Assembly: GCA_004293385.1 (NCBI GenBank)
Contig: RDYO01000108.1
Location: forward strand, 1-7,613
DNA from: Verrucomicrobiota bacterium
GTDB taxonomy: Bacteria > Verrucomicrobiota > Verrucomicrobiia > Opitutales > UBA953
Direction: 5' to 3'
DNA length: 7,613 nt
Shown: piece after piece, positions 1 through 5,315 of the stretch
Numbering within the stretch: the stretch's first letter is position 1
How the letters are laid out: every line of letters begins with the position of its first letter
Translations under genes and position numbers: made by a program
Notes under the pieces: generated by a model
Databases searched by the model: none
The model's input: only the letters and a program-made list of their open reading frames with translations
What the model was told of the DNA's origin: nothing

Positions 1-81
1 CGGAATGATGTCCGCCAGGCAGGCCAAGGTGCGCCACCAGAATCCCGCGGGAGGCGGCGGGATCGGAGGCGGGTTAGCCAC
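1..81 (-). CDS. RDD family integral membrane protein, N-terminal fragment (cut by window start)
   Basis: Only the first 27 codons are in the window. Reading the minus strand from a GTG at 81 gives a proline-rich opening (MANPPPIPPPPAGFWWR) followed by TLACLADIIP. A short Pro-rich stretch, then AGFW.R..A...D at the start of the first membrane helix, is the usual beginning of RDD-family proteins, small multi-helix membrane proteins named for conserved Arg-Asp-Asp; some have been linked to ion or solute transport. The visible Arg17 and Asp24 would fit the R and first D. The GTG overlaps the folD stop codon by 8 nt (GTGGCTAA), so the two genes are probably translationally coupled in one operon. 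The family call is inferred from a short fragment; the full reading frame lies outside the window. Confidence 0.6.
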   Translation of the reverse strand, partial: MANPPPIPPPPAGFWWRTLACLADIIP

Positions 82-946
82 GGGCTTGGGCGCGCTCGCA
101 GGCGTCGAGCGTGTTCTTCATCAGCATCGCGACGGTCATCGGGCCCACGCCGCCGGGGACGGGCGTGATGGCTTCGCACTGCGGGGACACGGCGTCGAAG
201 TCGACGTCGCCGACGATGCGGTAGCCGGTCTTCTTGGTGGCGTCCGGCACGCGGTTGATGCCGACGTCGATGACGACCGCGCCGGGCTTGACCATGTCGG
301 CGGTGATGAAGCGAGGCTTGCCGATCGCGGCGACGATGATGTCGGCCTGACGCACGATGCCGGGCAGGTCCTTGGTGCGGGAGTGGGCGATGGTCACGGT
401 GCAGTCGCAGCCCTTGGCGAGGAGCAGGGCGGCGGCGGGCTTGCCCACGATGAGCGAACGGCCGACGACCACGGCGTGCTTGCCGGCGGTCTCGACGCCG
501 GAGCGACGGAGGAGTTCGATGACGCCGGCGGGCGTGCAGGCGGCGAAGGCGCCGGGCAGTTCCTGGACCAGGCGGCCGATGCTCTGCGTGCCGAAGCCGT
601 CGACGTCCTTGTCGGGCGAGACGCGGTTGAAGACCTCGGTCTCGGGCAGGTGCTTGGGCAGGGGGGCTTGGATCAGGATGCCGTGGACCGACTTGTCGGC
701 GTTGAGGGCATCGAGGTGGGCGAAGAGTTCTTCCTTCGAGACCGTCTCCGGGAAGAGCTGGAGGGAAGCCTTCATGCCGACTTCGGCGGCGGTCTTCTGC
801 TTCTTGGTCACATAGGAGACCGAGGCGGGGTCGTCGCCGACGCGGACGAAGGCCACGTGGGGCACGACCGGGGCGAGCTTGGCCACGCGTTCCTTGACTT
901 CGGCGAGGACTTGTTGGGCGATGGCGTTTCCGTCGATGAGGCGCAT
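74..946 (-). CDS. folD: Bifunctional methylenetetrahydrofolate dehydrogenase / methenyltetrahydrofolate cyclohydrolase FolD
   Basis: FolD is a cytosolic enzyme. It oxidises 5,10-methylene-THF to 5,10-methenyl-THF with NADP+ and hydrolyses that to 10-formyl-THF, supplying one-carbon units for purine and fMet-tRNA synthesis. The 290-residue length is normal for the family. Visible signatures are YVTKKQK (residues 45-51, holding the catalytic Lys of the YVxxK motif, K49), IQAPLP (92-97), PDKDVDGF (111-118, active-site Asp), VVVGRSLIVGKP (159-170, Rossmann nucleotide loop), VIDVGINR (225-232) and TPVPGGVGPMTVAML (261-275). The ATG at 946 is the natural family start (MRLIDG). The bases just before it are pyrimidine-rich (TCCTCCCTC) with no Shine-Dalgarno sequence. 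It is transcribed away from the pseudouridine synthase gene and leads into the RDD gene with an 8-nt overlap. No key residue appears to be missing. Confidence 0.97.
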   Translation of the reverse strand: MRLIDGNAIAQQVLAEVKERVAKLAPVVPHVAFVRVGDDPASVSYVTKKQKTAAEVGMKASLQLFPETVSKEELFAHLDALNADKSVHGILIQAPLPKHLPETEVFNRVSPDKDVDGFGTQSIGRLVQELPGAFAACTPAGVIELLRRSGVETAGKHAVVVGRSLIVGKPAAALLLAKGCDCTVTIAHSRTKDLPGIVRQADIIVAAIGKPRFITADMVKPGAVVIDVGINRVPDATKKTGYRIVGDVDFDAVSPQCEAITPVPGGVGPMTVAMLMKNTLDACERAQARG

Positions 947-1069
947 GAGGGAGGACTAAGACGACCACCCTGCCGAGGGCGAGAAAAGTCCTTCGGCCCT
1001 TCGTCGGATGATTGTCTCGCCCTGTGGGGCAAAAGCCTCAAAGGGTAGGGCGTGCCTTCCGAAGGACCC
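947..1069. promoter_or_regulatory. Divergent intergenic region with two interleaved inverted repeats
   Basis: This 123-bp gap separates folD (minus) from the pseudouridine synthase gene (plus), so promoters for both should lie here or nearby; I cannot identify convincing -35/-10 boxes. Two perfect 9-bp inverted repeats are visible. AGGGCGAGA (976-984) pairs with TCTCGCCCT (1015-1023), and GTCCTTCGG (988-996) pairs with CCGAAGGAC (1059-1067). The second right arm covers the GAAGGA just before the ATG at 1070, so in a transcript it could mask that ribosome-binding sequence. The arms are interleaved, as in a pseudoknot. Function is inference only. Confidence 0.35.
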
Positions 1070-1774
1070 ATGCGTATTCACAAGTTCCTCGCCCAGGCGG
1101 GGGTCTGCTCCCGCCGTGAGGCGGAGCGGCTGGTCGCCTCGGGGTCCGTGATGATCAACGGCAAGCTGGCGGTCACCGGCCAGCCGGTCGACCCGTCCGT
1201 GGACACGGTCATCTGCCAGGGCCAGCACATCAAGCCGCTCAACCGGACGGTGGTGCTGATGATGAACAAGCCCCGCGGCTACCTCTGCACCAACGACGAC
1301 TCGCATGGCGGCCAGACGGTCTTCGACATGGTCCCGCCGGAATACGGCTCGCTGCGTCTTTTCTGCGTCGGCCGTCTCGATAAGGATTCCGAAGGCCTGC
1401 TCATCCTGACCAACGACGGTGAGCTCGCCAACAAGGTCATGCACCCCTCGGGTGGCGTCATCAAACGCTACGAGATCATCCTCAACCGCGACTACGACCC
1501 GACCCTCACGCCTCGCCTGCTCAAGGGCGCCGTCGAAGAAGGGGAGCACCTGCGTTTCAAGAAGGTCATCCGTCACCCGGACAACGCCGCCCACCTCGAG
1601 GTCCACCTCGACCAAGGCCGTAAGCGCGAGATCCGCCGCCTCTTCGAGATCTTCGGTTTCCACGTGAAGACCCTCCGCCGCTTCCAGATCGGCGGACTGG
1701 TCCTGCGCAAGATGCCCCTGGGGGACTGCCGACCGCTGTCCCGCAAGGAAATCGACTCGATTTTCGAGAACTGA
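1070..1774 (+). CDS. rRNA pseudouridine synthase, RsuA/RluB/RluE/RluF family
   Basis: Enzymes of this family isomerise one specific uridine in 16S or 23S rRNA to pseudouridine during ribosome assembly in the cytosol. The 234-residue protein has an N-terminal S4 RNA-binding domain (about residues 1-50: MRIHKFLAQAGVCSRREAE, then SGSVMINGK). The synthase domain follows, with the motif II signature VGRLDKDSEGLLILTNDG (100-117), whose D104 is the catalytic nucleophile, and the C-terminal GRKREIRRLFE (183-193). Which member it is (RluB, RluE, RluF or RsuA type) cannot be settled by eye; a 23S-directed enzyme seems likely. The ATG at 1070 matches the family start. An in-frame GTG at 1052, with AAGGG six bases upstream, would add six residues and is a real alternative. 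The gene stands alone on this strand, and a hairpin region follows it. Confidence 0.92.
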   Translation: MRIHKFLAQAGVCSRREAERLVASGSVMINGKLAVTGQPVDPSVDTVICQGQHIKPLNRTVVLMMNKPRGYLCTNDDSHGGQTVFDMVPPEYGSLRLFCVGRLDKDSEGLLILTNDGELANKVMHPSGGVIKRYEIILNRDYDPTLTPRLLKGAVEEGEHLRFKKVIRHPDNAAHLEVHLDQGRKREIRRLFEIFGFHVKTLRRFQIGGLVLRKMPLGDCRPLSRKEIDSIFEN

Positions 1775-1785
1775 GCGGGTGGGGC

Positions 1786-1835
1786 GGTATCTAGGGCTTG
1801 CACCCTAGGACTAGGGGTTTTTTCTTGGAGATACC
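1786..1835 (+). terminator. Probable terminator / alternative-hairpin leader between the pseudouridine synthase gene and the GH16-like array
   Basis: Three hexamer blocks alternate: CTAGGG (1791-1796), CCCTAG (1803-1808) and CTAGGG (1811-1816), followed at once by G and six T (1818-1823). The middle block can pair with the first (6 bp, 6-nt loop) or with the third (CCCTA/TAGGG, 5 bp, 4-nt loop). The second pairing sits directly before the T-tract, as in an intrinsic terminator. An outer 7-bp stem, GGTATCT (1786-1792) with AGATACC (1829-1835), can enclose the second form, but it shares two bases with the first. The simplest reading is a weak terminator for the upstream gene. The two exclusive pairings also resemble an attenuator ahead of the secreted-protein genes. 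Confidence 0.45.
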
Positions 1836-1845
1836 CCTTACTGCC

Positions 1846-2550
1846 GTGCACACCTCGCGCCTGTTCGCCCTATTCCTCTGTCTGACCTCTCTCTGGGCCG
1901 GTCCTGAGTCCAGCCTTAAGCTCGTCTGGTCCGACGAGTTCAACGACAAGGAGATCGACAAGAAGAAGTGGAACATCGGCAACGCCGAGGGCGTGCGCAT
2001 CGTCGACGGTCAGCTTTCCCTGGAAATCACGCCCGGCTCCAAGCCGATGTTCTGGCGCGGTTCCAACGTCGACACGCGGGGTAAGTACGCCTCCAAGGCC
2101 GGCTACATCGAAGCCTCCATCATGTTCGTGCAGACCGGTGGCCATGGCTGTGGTTTCGGTATCCGTAATGAAGACGGTAAGGCGCCGTCGGCGGGCATGG
2201 GCTTCGGCAACGGTGGCGGCGATCGCGTCGATCTCGGCTTGTGGATCGTGAACGAGGAGCGGGGACGGAATCTTAACCCCAAGGAAAATCCGATGCCTCG
2301 CGATCCCAGCTACAGTAAGAAGTTCCACCGTTTCGGTTTCCAGTGGGGGCCGGCCGATTACCGTTGGTACTTCGATGGCCGACTGGCCTACACCATCCGG
2401 ATCTCGGATAAAATCCCGGCTACCCCCAAGCCGATGTATATCGGTCTGAGCCACAATGGCCTCCCTGAAGCCGGCCTTTTGAAGAATTTCAAGGACCCCA
2501 AGATGGGCCCTGAGCCGATGCGCGTGGACTGGGTGAAGGTCTACCAGTGA
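1846..2550 (+). CDS. Secreted GH16-like (concanavalin-A-like glucanase/lectin fold) protein, paralogue 1, catalytic motif lost
   Basis: The predicted protein has 234 residues. Residues 1-18 form a signal peptide (HTSR, then the hydrophobic LFALFLCLTSLWA), so it is exported. The mature part follows the GH16 pattern: LVWSDEFND (26-34), a VDGQLSLEI strand (53-61), GYIEASI (86-92), FGFQWGPADYRWYFDGRL (163-180) and the C-terminal MRVDWVKVYQ (225-234). GH16 enzymes cleave beta-glucans and related polysaccharides using two Glu in E-x-D-x-x-E. Here the equivalent stretch is DRVDLGL (126-132), with both Glu absent. A carbohydrate-binding role or a changed chemistry is inferred. The GTG at 1846 is chosen because it gives a clean signal peptide; the upstream TTG at 1798 would put the hairpin region inside the gene. 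It is the first of three tandem co-directional paralogues, 56 nt before the next. Confidence 0.75.
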   Translation: MHTSRLFALFLCLTSLWAGPESSLKLVWSDEFNDKEIDKKKWNIGNAEGVRIVDGQLSLEITPGSKPMFWRGSNVDTRGKYASKAGYIEASIMFVQTGGHGCGFGIRNEDGKAPSAGMGFGNGGGDRVDLGLWIVNEERGRNLNPKENPMPRDPSYSKKFHRFGFQWGPADYRWYFDGRLAYTIRISDKIPATPKPMYIGLSHNGLPEAGLLKNFKDPKMGPEPMRVDWVKVYQ

Positions 2551-2606
2551 CCCGCCTGGGCTTGCTTCCCCCTGCATACCGGATTTACTTAATTCATTCC
2601 CCTTTC

Positions 2607-3305
2607 ATGAAAGCCCTCCCGCTTTTCTCCCTGCTGGTCGCCCTGTCGTTGGGCGCCGCTCCCAATGCTGGCCTGAAGCCGGTCTGGGAAGATAACTTCG
2701 ACGCCAAGGACTATGATCTGAAGAAGAACTGGAACGTCGGCGGCCAGGCCCGCGTCGTGGACGGCAAGCTCCAGCTTGAGATCACCCCCAAGGACAAGGC
2801 GGGCTTCTGGAATGGCAGCAACGCCCACACCTCGGGGAAGTTCACTCACGGCCAAGGCTATTTCGAGGCCTCCATCCGGGCCGTCCAGACCAAGAACCGC
2901 GGCTGGACGATCTTTGGTATCCGCAATCAGAAGATGGAGATCGTGCCTTCCGCCTCGCTGTCTTTCGTCTTCACCGGCGCCGATCGGATCGAGCCTAATC
3001 TCAACATCGTCGACGAGTCCGGCGCCCATCGTCTCGTGCCCAAGGAAAAGGTCATCGCGATGGACGGCGGCAAGTCCTACAAGAAGTTCCTGACTTACGG
3101 CCTGCAGTGGAACGCCACGTCCTACATGTGGTACGTCGAAGGCCGTCTCGTCCACAAGATGGCGCGCCCGATTCCCAAGGAGCCGATGTATCTCGAGTTT
3201 TACCAGAGCCTGCCGGAAGGCGGCCTGCTCAAGGACTTCATGAACCCGAAGCTGGGACCTGAGCCTATGCAGATCGACTGGGTCAAGGTCTTCAAGATTC
3301 CCTGA
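2607..3305 (+). CDS. Secreted GH16-like (concanavalin-A-like glucanase/lectin fold) protein, paralogue 2, catalytic motif lost
   Basis: The predicted protein has 232 residues, with a signal peptide (MKALPLFSLLVALSLGAA, cleavage near residue 18-21). It aligns along its whole length with the preceding gene. Shared elements are VWEDNFD (26-32), VVDGKLQLEITP (50-61), FWNGSN (67-72), GYFEASI (84-90), FGIRN (103-107), SYKKFLTYGLQW (157-168), WYVEGRLV (175-182) and the end GGLLKDF...GPEPMQIDWVKVF. The GH16 catalytic signature is again missing: the equivalent stretch reads DRIEPNL (126-132), so neither Glu of E-x-D-x-x-E is in place. The ATG at 2607 gives a textbook signal peptide; a longer frame from TTG at 2547 overlaps the previous gene and is unlikely. 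There is no Shine-Dalgarno sequence (ATTCCCCTTTC before ATG). It is probably co-transcribed with its neighbours and exported. The ligand is unknown. Confidence 0.78.
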   Translation: MKALPLFSLLVALSLGAAPNAGLKPVWEDNFDAKDYDLKKNWNVGGQARVVDGKLQLEITPKDKAGFWNGSNAHTSGKFTHGQGYFEASIRAVQTKNRGWTIFGIRNQKMEIVPSASLSFVFTGADRIEPNLNIVDESGAHRLVPKEKVIAMDGGKSYKKFLTYGLQWNATSYMWYVEGRLVHKMARPIPKEPMYLEFYQSLPEGGLLKDFMNPKLGPEPMQIDWVKVFKIP

Positions 3306-3333
3306 GTTCCACTCCCTTTCGCCACCCACCCCT

Positions 3334-4026
3334 ATGAAACAACTCCTCAGCCTTCTCGCCCTCACGGCCACCCTGGGCGCCGTCAACCCGGCTTCGAACA
3401 TGAAGCTGGCGTTCTCCGATGAATTCGACGGCCCGGCCCTCGACGCTTCCAAGTGGGCGACCTACGGTGAGCCCACCGCGATGTCCTTCGTGACCGTCGG
3501 CAAGTCCAAGGCCCTGCGCATCACCCTCATCAAGAAAGAGGACATGATCCAGACGAACGGTATCCGCAGCAAGTTCGAGCAGGTCCGCGGTTACTTCGAG
3601 GCCTCCATCCGTTTCAACACCAACACCGGCCACACCGGCAACATGTCCATCCGCGGCAAGGACGACAAGGTAGTCCCTTACATCCTCGCGCTGTGGGAAG
3701 GCACCGGCGACGACTACCTCGCTCCTTGGGCCCGTTATCTCGACGATAACGGCCAGCATGACCTGCGCTCCGACGCTTCGGGGAAGAAGATCCTCAAGGG
3801 CGGCGAACCTTCCAAGAAGTTCAACACCTACGGCATCCTCTGGACTGAGAAGGGCTTCACTTGGTACGTGAACGGCAAGCAGATCCACAAGGTCGACCGC
3901 ATCGCGATCGCCGCGCCGATGACCGTGCAGTTCACCCACCGCATCGCTGAATACGAGCGCCCGAAGCTCGTGCTCAAGCAGCTGCCGGACGACGTCGACA
4001 TCGACTGGGTGAAGGTCTGGAAGTAA
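3334..4026 (+). CDS. Secreted GH16-like (concanavalin-A-like glucanase/lectin fold) protein, paralogue 3, most divergent copy
   Basis: The predicted protein has 230 residues, with a signal peptide (MKQLLSLLALTATLGAV). GH16-type landmarks are LAFSDEFDGPALDASKW (25-41), GYFEASIRF (86-94), KKFNTYGILWTEKGFTWYVNGK (161-182) and the ending VDIDWVKVWK (221-230). It is the most diverged copy: it lacks the FW.GSN block and the GLLK.F..PK.GPEPM block of paralogues 1 and 2. At the position of the catalytic signature it has GDDYLAPW (125-132), again without the E-x-D-x-x-E pair. The gene begins 28 nt after paralogue 2 with no Shine-Dalgarno sequence (the leader is pyrimidine-rich, CCACCCACCCCT before ATG) and is closed by a strong hairpin terminator. 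Inferred role: secreted glycan-binding protein, or a GH16-related enzyme with another active site. Confidence 0.75.
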   Translation: MKQLLSLLALTATLGAVNPASNMKLAFSDEFDGPALDASKWATYGEPTAMSFVTVGKSKALRITLIKKEDMIQTNGIRSKFEQVRGYFEASIRFNTNTGHTGNMSIRGKDDKVVPYILALWEGTGDDYLAPWARYLDDNGQHDLRSDASGKKILKGGEPSKKFNTYGILWTEKGFTWYVNGKQIHKVDRIAIAAPMTVQFTHRIAEYERPKLVLKQLPDDVDIDWVKVWK

Positions 4027-4052
4027 GCCCTCCGTCAAAAGAGGTTTGCATC

Positions 4053-4085
4053 AGTACCCCGCTAGGCATCCTGCGGGGTACTTTT
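4053..4085 (+). terminator. Strong intrinsic terminator ending 3 nt before the next start codon
   Basis: AGTACCCCGC (4053-4062) and GCGGGGTACT (4073-4082) form a perfect 10-bp inverted repeat. Within the loop, AGG (4064-4066) and CCT (4070-4072) can add 3 bp. Four T follow (4082-4085). It lies 26 nt after the stop of the third GH16-like gene and should end that transcription unit. The reductase ATG follows immediately at 4086. The only G-rich, Shine-Dalgarno-like bases for that gene (GGGG, 4075-4078) lie inside the right arm, so the same hairpin could also limit its translation. Confidence 0.8.
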
Positions 4086-5234
4086 ATGTCCGCGCCTTAC
4101 GACAAGAACAACCCGTTCCCGGCCTGCCTCGTCGACCGTCGTCGCCTGAGTTCCCCGGCCAGCCAGAAGGACACCCAGCACTTCTCGGTCTCCCTCGCCG
4201 GCAGCGGACTCACCTACAAGTGCGGCGACAGCCTCGGGGTCTTCCCGACCAATAACCCGAAGTCCGTGGCCGCCTTGCTCCAGGCCGCAGGTTTCACGGG
4301 CGACGAGCAGGTGACGATCCCGAAGGACGCCGCCCCGATCGCCCTGCGCCAGGCCCTCTCGACGCGTCTCGCCCTCAACGGGCCGACCTATAAGTTCGCC
4401 CAGCTCCTCCACGACCGCGCGACCGACGCCGCCGACAAGGCCCGCCTGGCCGCCGCCATCGGTGAAGCCGACCCGGAGAAGAAGAAGGCTTGGATGGAGC
4501 AGCGCGAGTTCATCGACCTCTTCCTCGAGAACCCGTCCGCCCGTCCGTCCGCCCAAGAGCTCATTGAGCTCATGCGCAAGCTGATGCCTCGCCTCTATTC
4601 GATCTCGTCCGCGCCGTCGAAGTATCCGCAGGAGATCCACCTCACCGTGGCCGTCGTCCGTTACGAGACCAACGGCCGCCAGCGCGAAGGGGTCTGCTCC
4701 AGCTACCTCGCCGATCGCGCCCGCATGAACGAAGCCGACCTCCCGGTCTTCGTGGCGGATTCGCACTTCGGTCTGCCGGCCGACGATAATCTCCCGGTCA
4801 TCATGGTCGGTCCCGGCACCGGCGTCGCGCCGTTCCGTAGCTTCGTCATGGACCGCGCCACCCGTGGCGCCAAGGGCCCGAACTGGCTCTTCTTCGGCGA
4901 CCAGCGCAAGGACCACGACTTCCTCTACGCCGATGAGTGGGCCGAGTATCAGAAGTCCGGCGTGCTCACGCGCCTCGACACCGCTTTCTCCCGCGACCAG
5001 GCCGCCAAGGTCTACGTACAGGACCGTATGCGCGAGAACGCCGCCGAGCTCTGGAAGTGGATCCAGCAGGGCGCTTATTTCTACGTGTGCGGTGACGCCA
5101 AGCGCATGGCCAAGGACGTCGACGCAGCGCTGCATGCCATCGTGGCCGAGCAGGGCGGCATGACGCCCGAGGCCGCCGTGGATTGGGTCAAGCAGTTCAA
5201 GAAGGACGGCCGCTACCAGCGCGACGTCTACTGA
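4086..5234 (+). CDS. CysJ-like FAD/NADPH reductase lacking the flavodoxin domain (sulfite reductase flavoprotein alpha-type)
   Basis: The 382-residue cytosolic protein belongs to the ferredoxin-NADP+ reductase / cytochrome P450 reductase / CysJ family, which passes electrons from NADPH through FAD. Visible elements are the N-terminal FAD-domain opening (YDKNNPFPA, 5-13; LTYKCGDSLGVFP, 42-54), a helical connecting segment (about 70-165), the FAD motif RLYSISSAPS (169-178), GVCSSYL (202-208), the NADPH loop GPGTGVAPF (242-250), LFFGDQRKDHDFLY, CGD (335-337) and the C-terminus RYQRDVY, which matches the end of E. coli CysJ. E. coli CysJ has 599 residues; this protein lacks the N-terminal FMN flavodoxin module, so it must use a separate flavodoxin or another acceptor. 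No sulfite reductase hemoprotein gene is in the window, so the substrate is unproven. The start is fixed by the family N-terminus and sits 3 nt after a hairpin. Confidence 0.88.
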   Translation: MSAPYDKNNPFPACLVDRRRLSSPASQKDTQHFSVSLAGSGLTYKCGDSLGVFPTNNPKSVAALLQAAGFTGDEQVTIPKDAAPIALRQALSTRLALNGPTYKFAQLLHDRATDAADKARLAAAIGEADPEKKKAWMEQREFIDLFLENPSARPSAQELIELMRKLMPRLYSISSAPSKYPQEIHLTVAVVRYETNGRQREGVCSSYLADRARMNEADLPVFVADSHFGLPADDNLPVIMVGPGTGVAPFRSFVMDRATRGAKGPNWLFFGDQRKDHDFLYADEWAEYQKSGVLTRLDTAFSRDQAAKVYVQDRMRENAAELWKWIQQGAYFYVCGDAKRMAKDVDAALHAIVAEQGGMTPEAAVDWVKQFKKDGRYQRDVY

Positions 5235-5263
5235 GCGCGGAGGGCGGGGCAGGGGGCTTCCGG

Positions 5264-5300
5264 CGGGGCATTAGCCACTTGCCAGAGGCCCCGTTTCCTT
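5264..5300 (+). terminator. Probable intrinsic terminator of the reductase gene
   Basis: CGGGGC (5264-5269) pairs with GCCCCG (5288-5293), an all-GC 6-bp stem with an 18-nt loop, possibly extended by two G-U pairs, followed by TTTCCTT. It lies 30 nt past the reductase stop and before fabG. The long loop and interrupted T-run make it weaker than the hairpin at 4053-4085. Confidence 0.45.
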
Positions 5301-5309
5301 GCACATAAA
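5279..5309 (+). promoter_or_regulatory. Weak candidate promoter for fabG
   Basis: TTGCCA (5279-5284) resembles a -35 box, and CATAAA (5304-5309, four of six matches to TATAAT) resembles a -10 box, but the 19-nt spacer is long. A start about 7 nt downstream would fall on the fabG ATG itself, giving a leaderless mRNA. This would fit the missing Shine-Dalgarno sequence there. The -35-like box lies inside the loop of the terminator candidate. Confidence 0.2.
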
Positions 5310-5315
5310 AACCCG

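Noticed and set aside
5..1048. A 347-codon open frame on the plus strand, antisense to folD
   Set aside because: FolD on the other strand has all family motifs; this frame has the repetitive Gly/Asp/Val/His composition of an antisense shadow.
1798..1845. An upstream TTG start for the first GH16-like gene, adding 16 residues
   Set aside because: It would place the hairpin and T-tract inside the coding region and put a charged 16-residue extension before the signal peptide. The GTG at 1846 gives a normal signal peptide.
2547..2606. An upstream TTG start for the second GH16-like gene, overlapping the first
   Set aside because: The extra 20 residues precede a perfect signal peptide starting MKALPLF at 2607.
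1846..4026. The three paralogues as DUF1080 (3-keto-disaccharide hydrolase) proteins, also ConA-like and common in Verrucomicrobiota and Planctomycetota
   Set aside because: The DEF...W opening, the WY..G strand and the C-terminal VDWVKVYQ are GH16 landmarks, and the usual DUF1080 NSG(I/V)..R and YE.Q motifs are not seen.
4533..4575. Short repeats within the reductase gene (CGTCCGCC units, GAGCTCAT twice)
   Set aside because: They are in frame and explained by codon choice for PSARPSA and ELIELM. They are too short and imperfect to be a functional repeat.
4062..5135. A 357-codon open frame on the minus strand over the reductase gene
   Set aside because: It shows no recognisable motif and runs through the terminator and a well-conserved CysJ-like gene.
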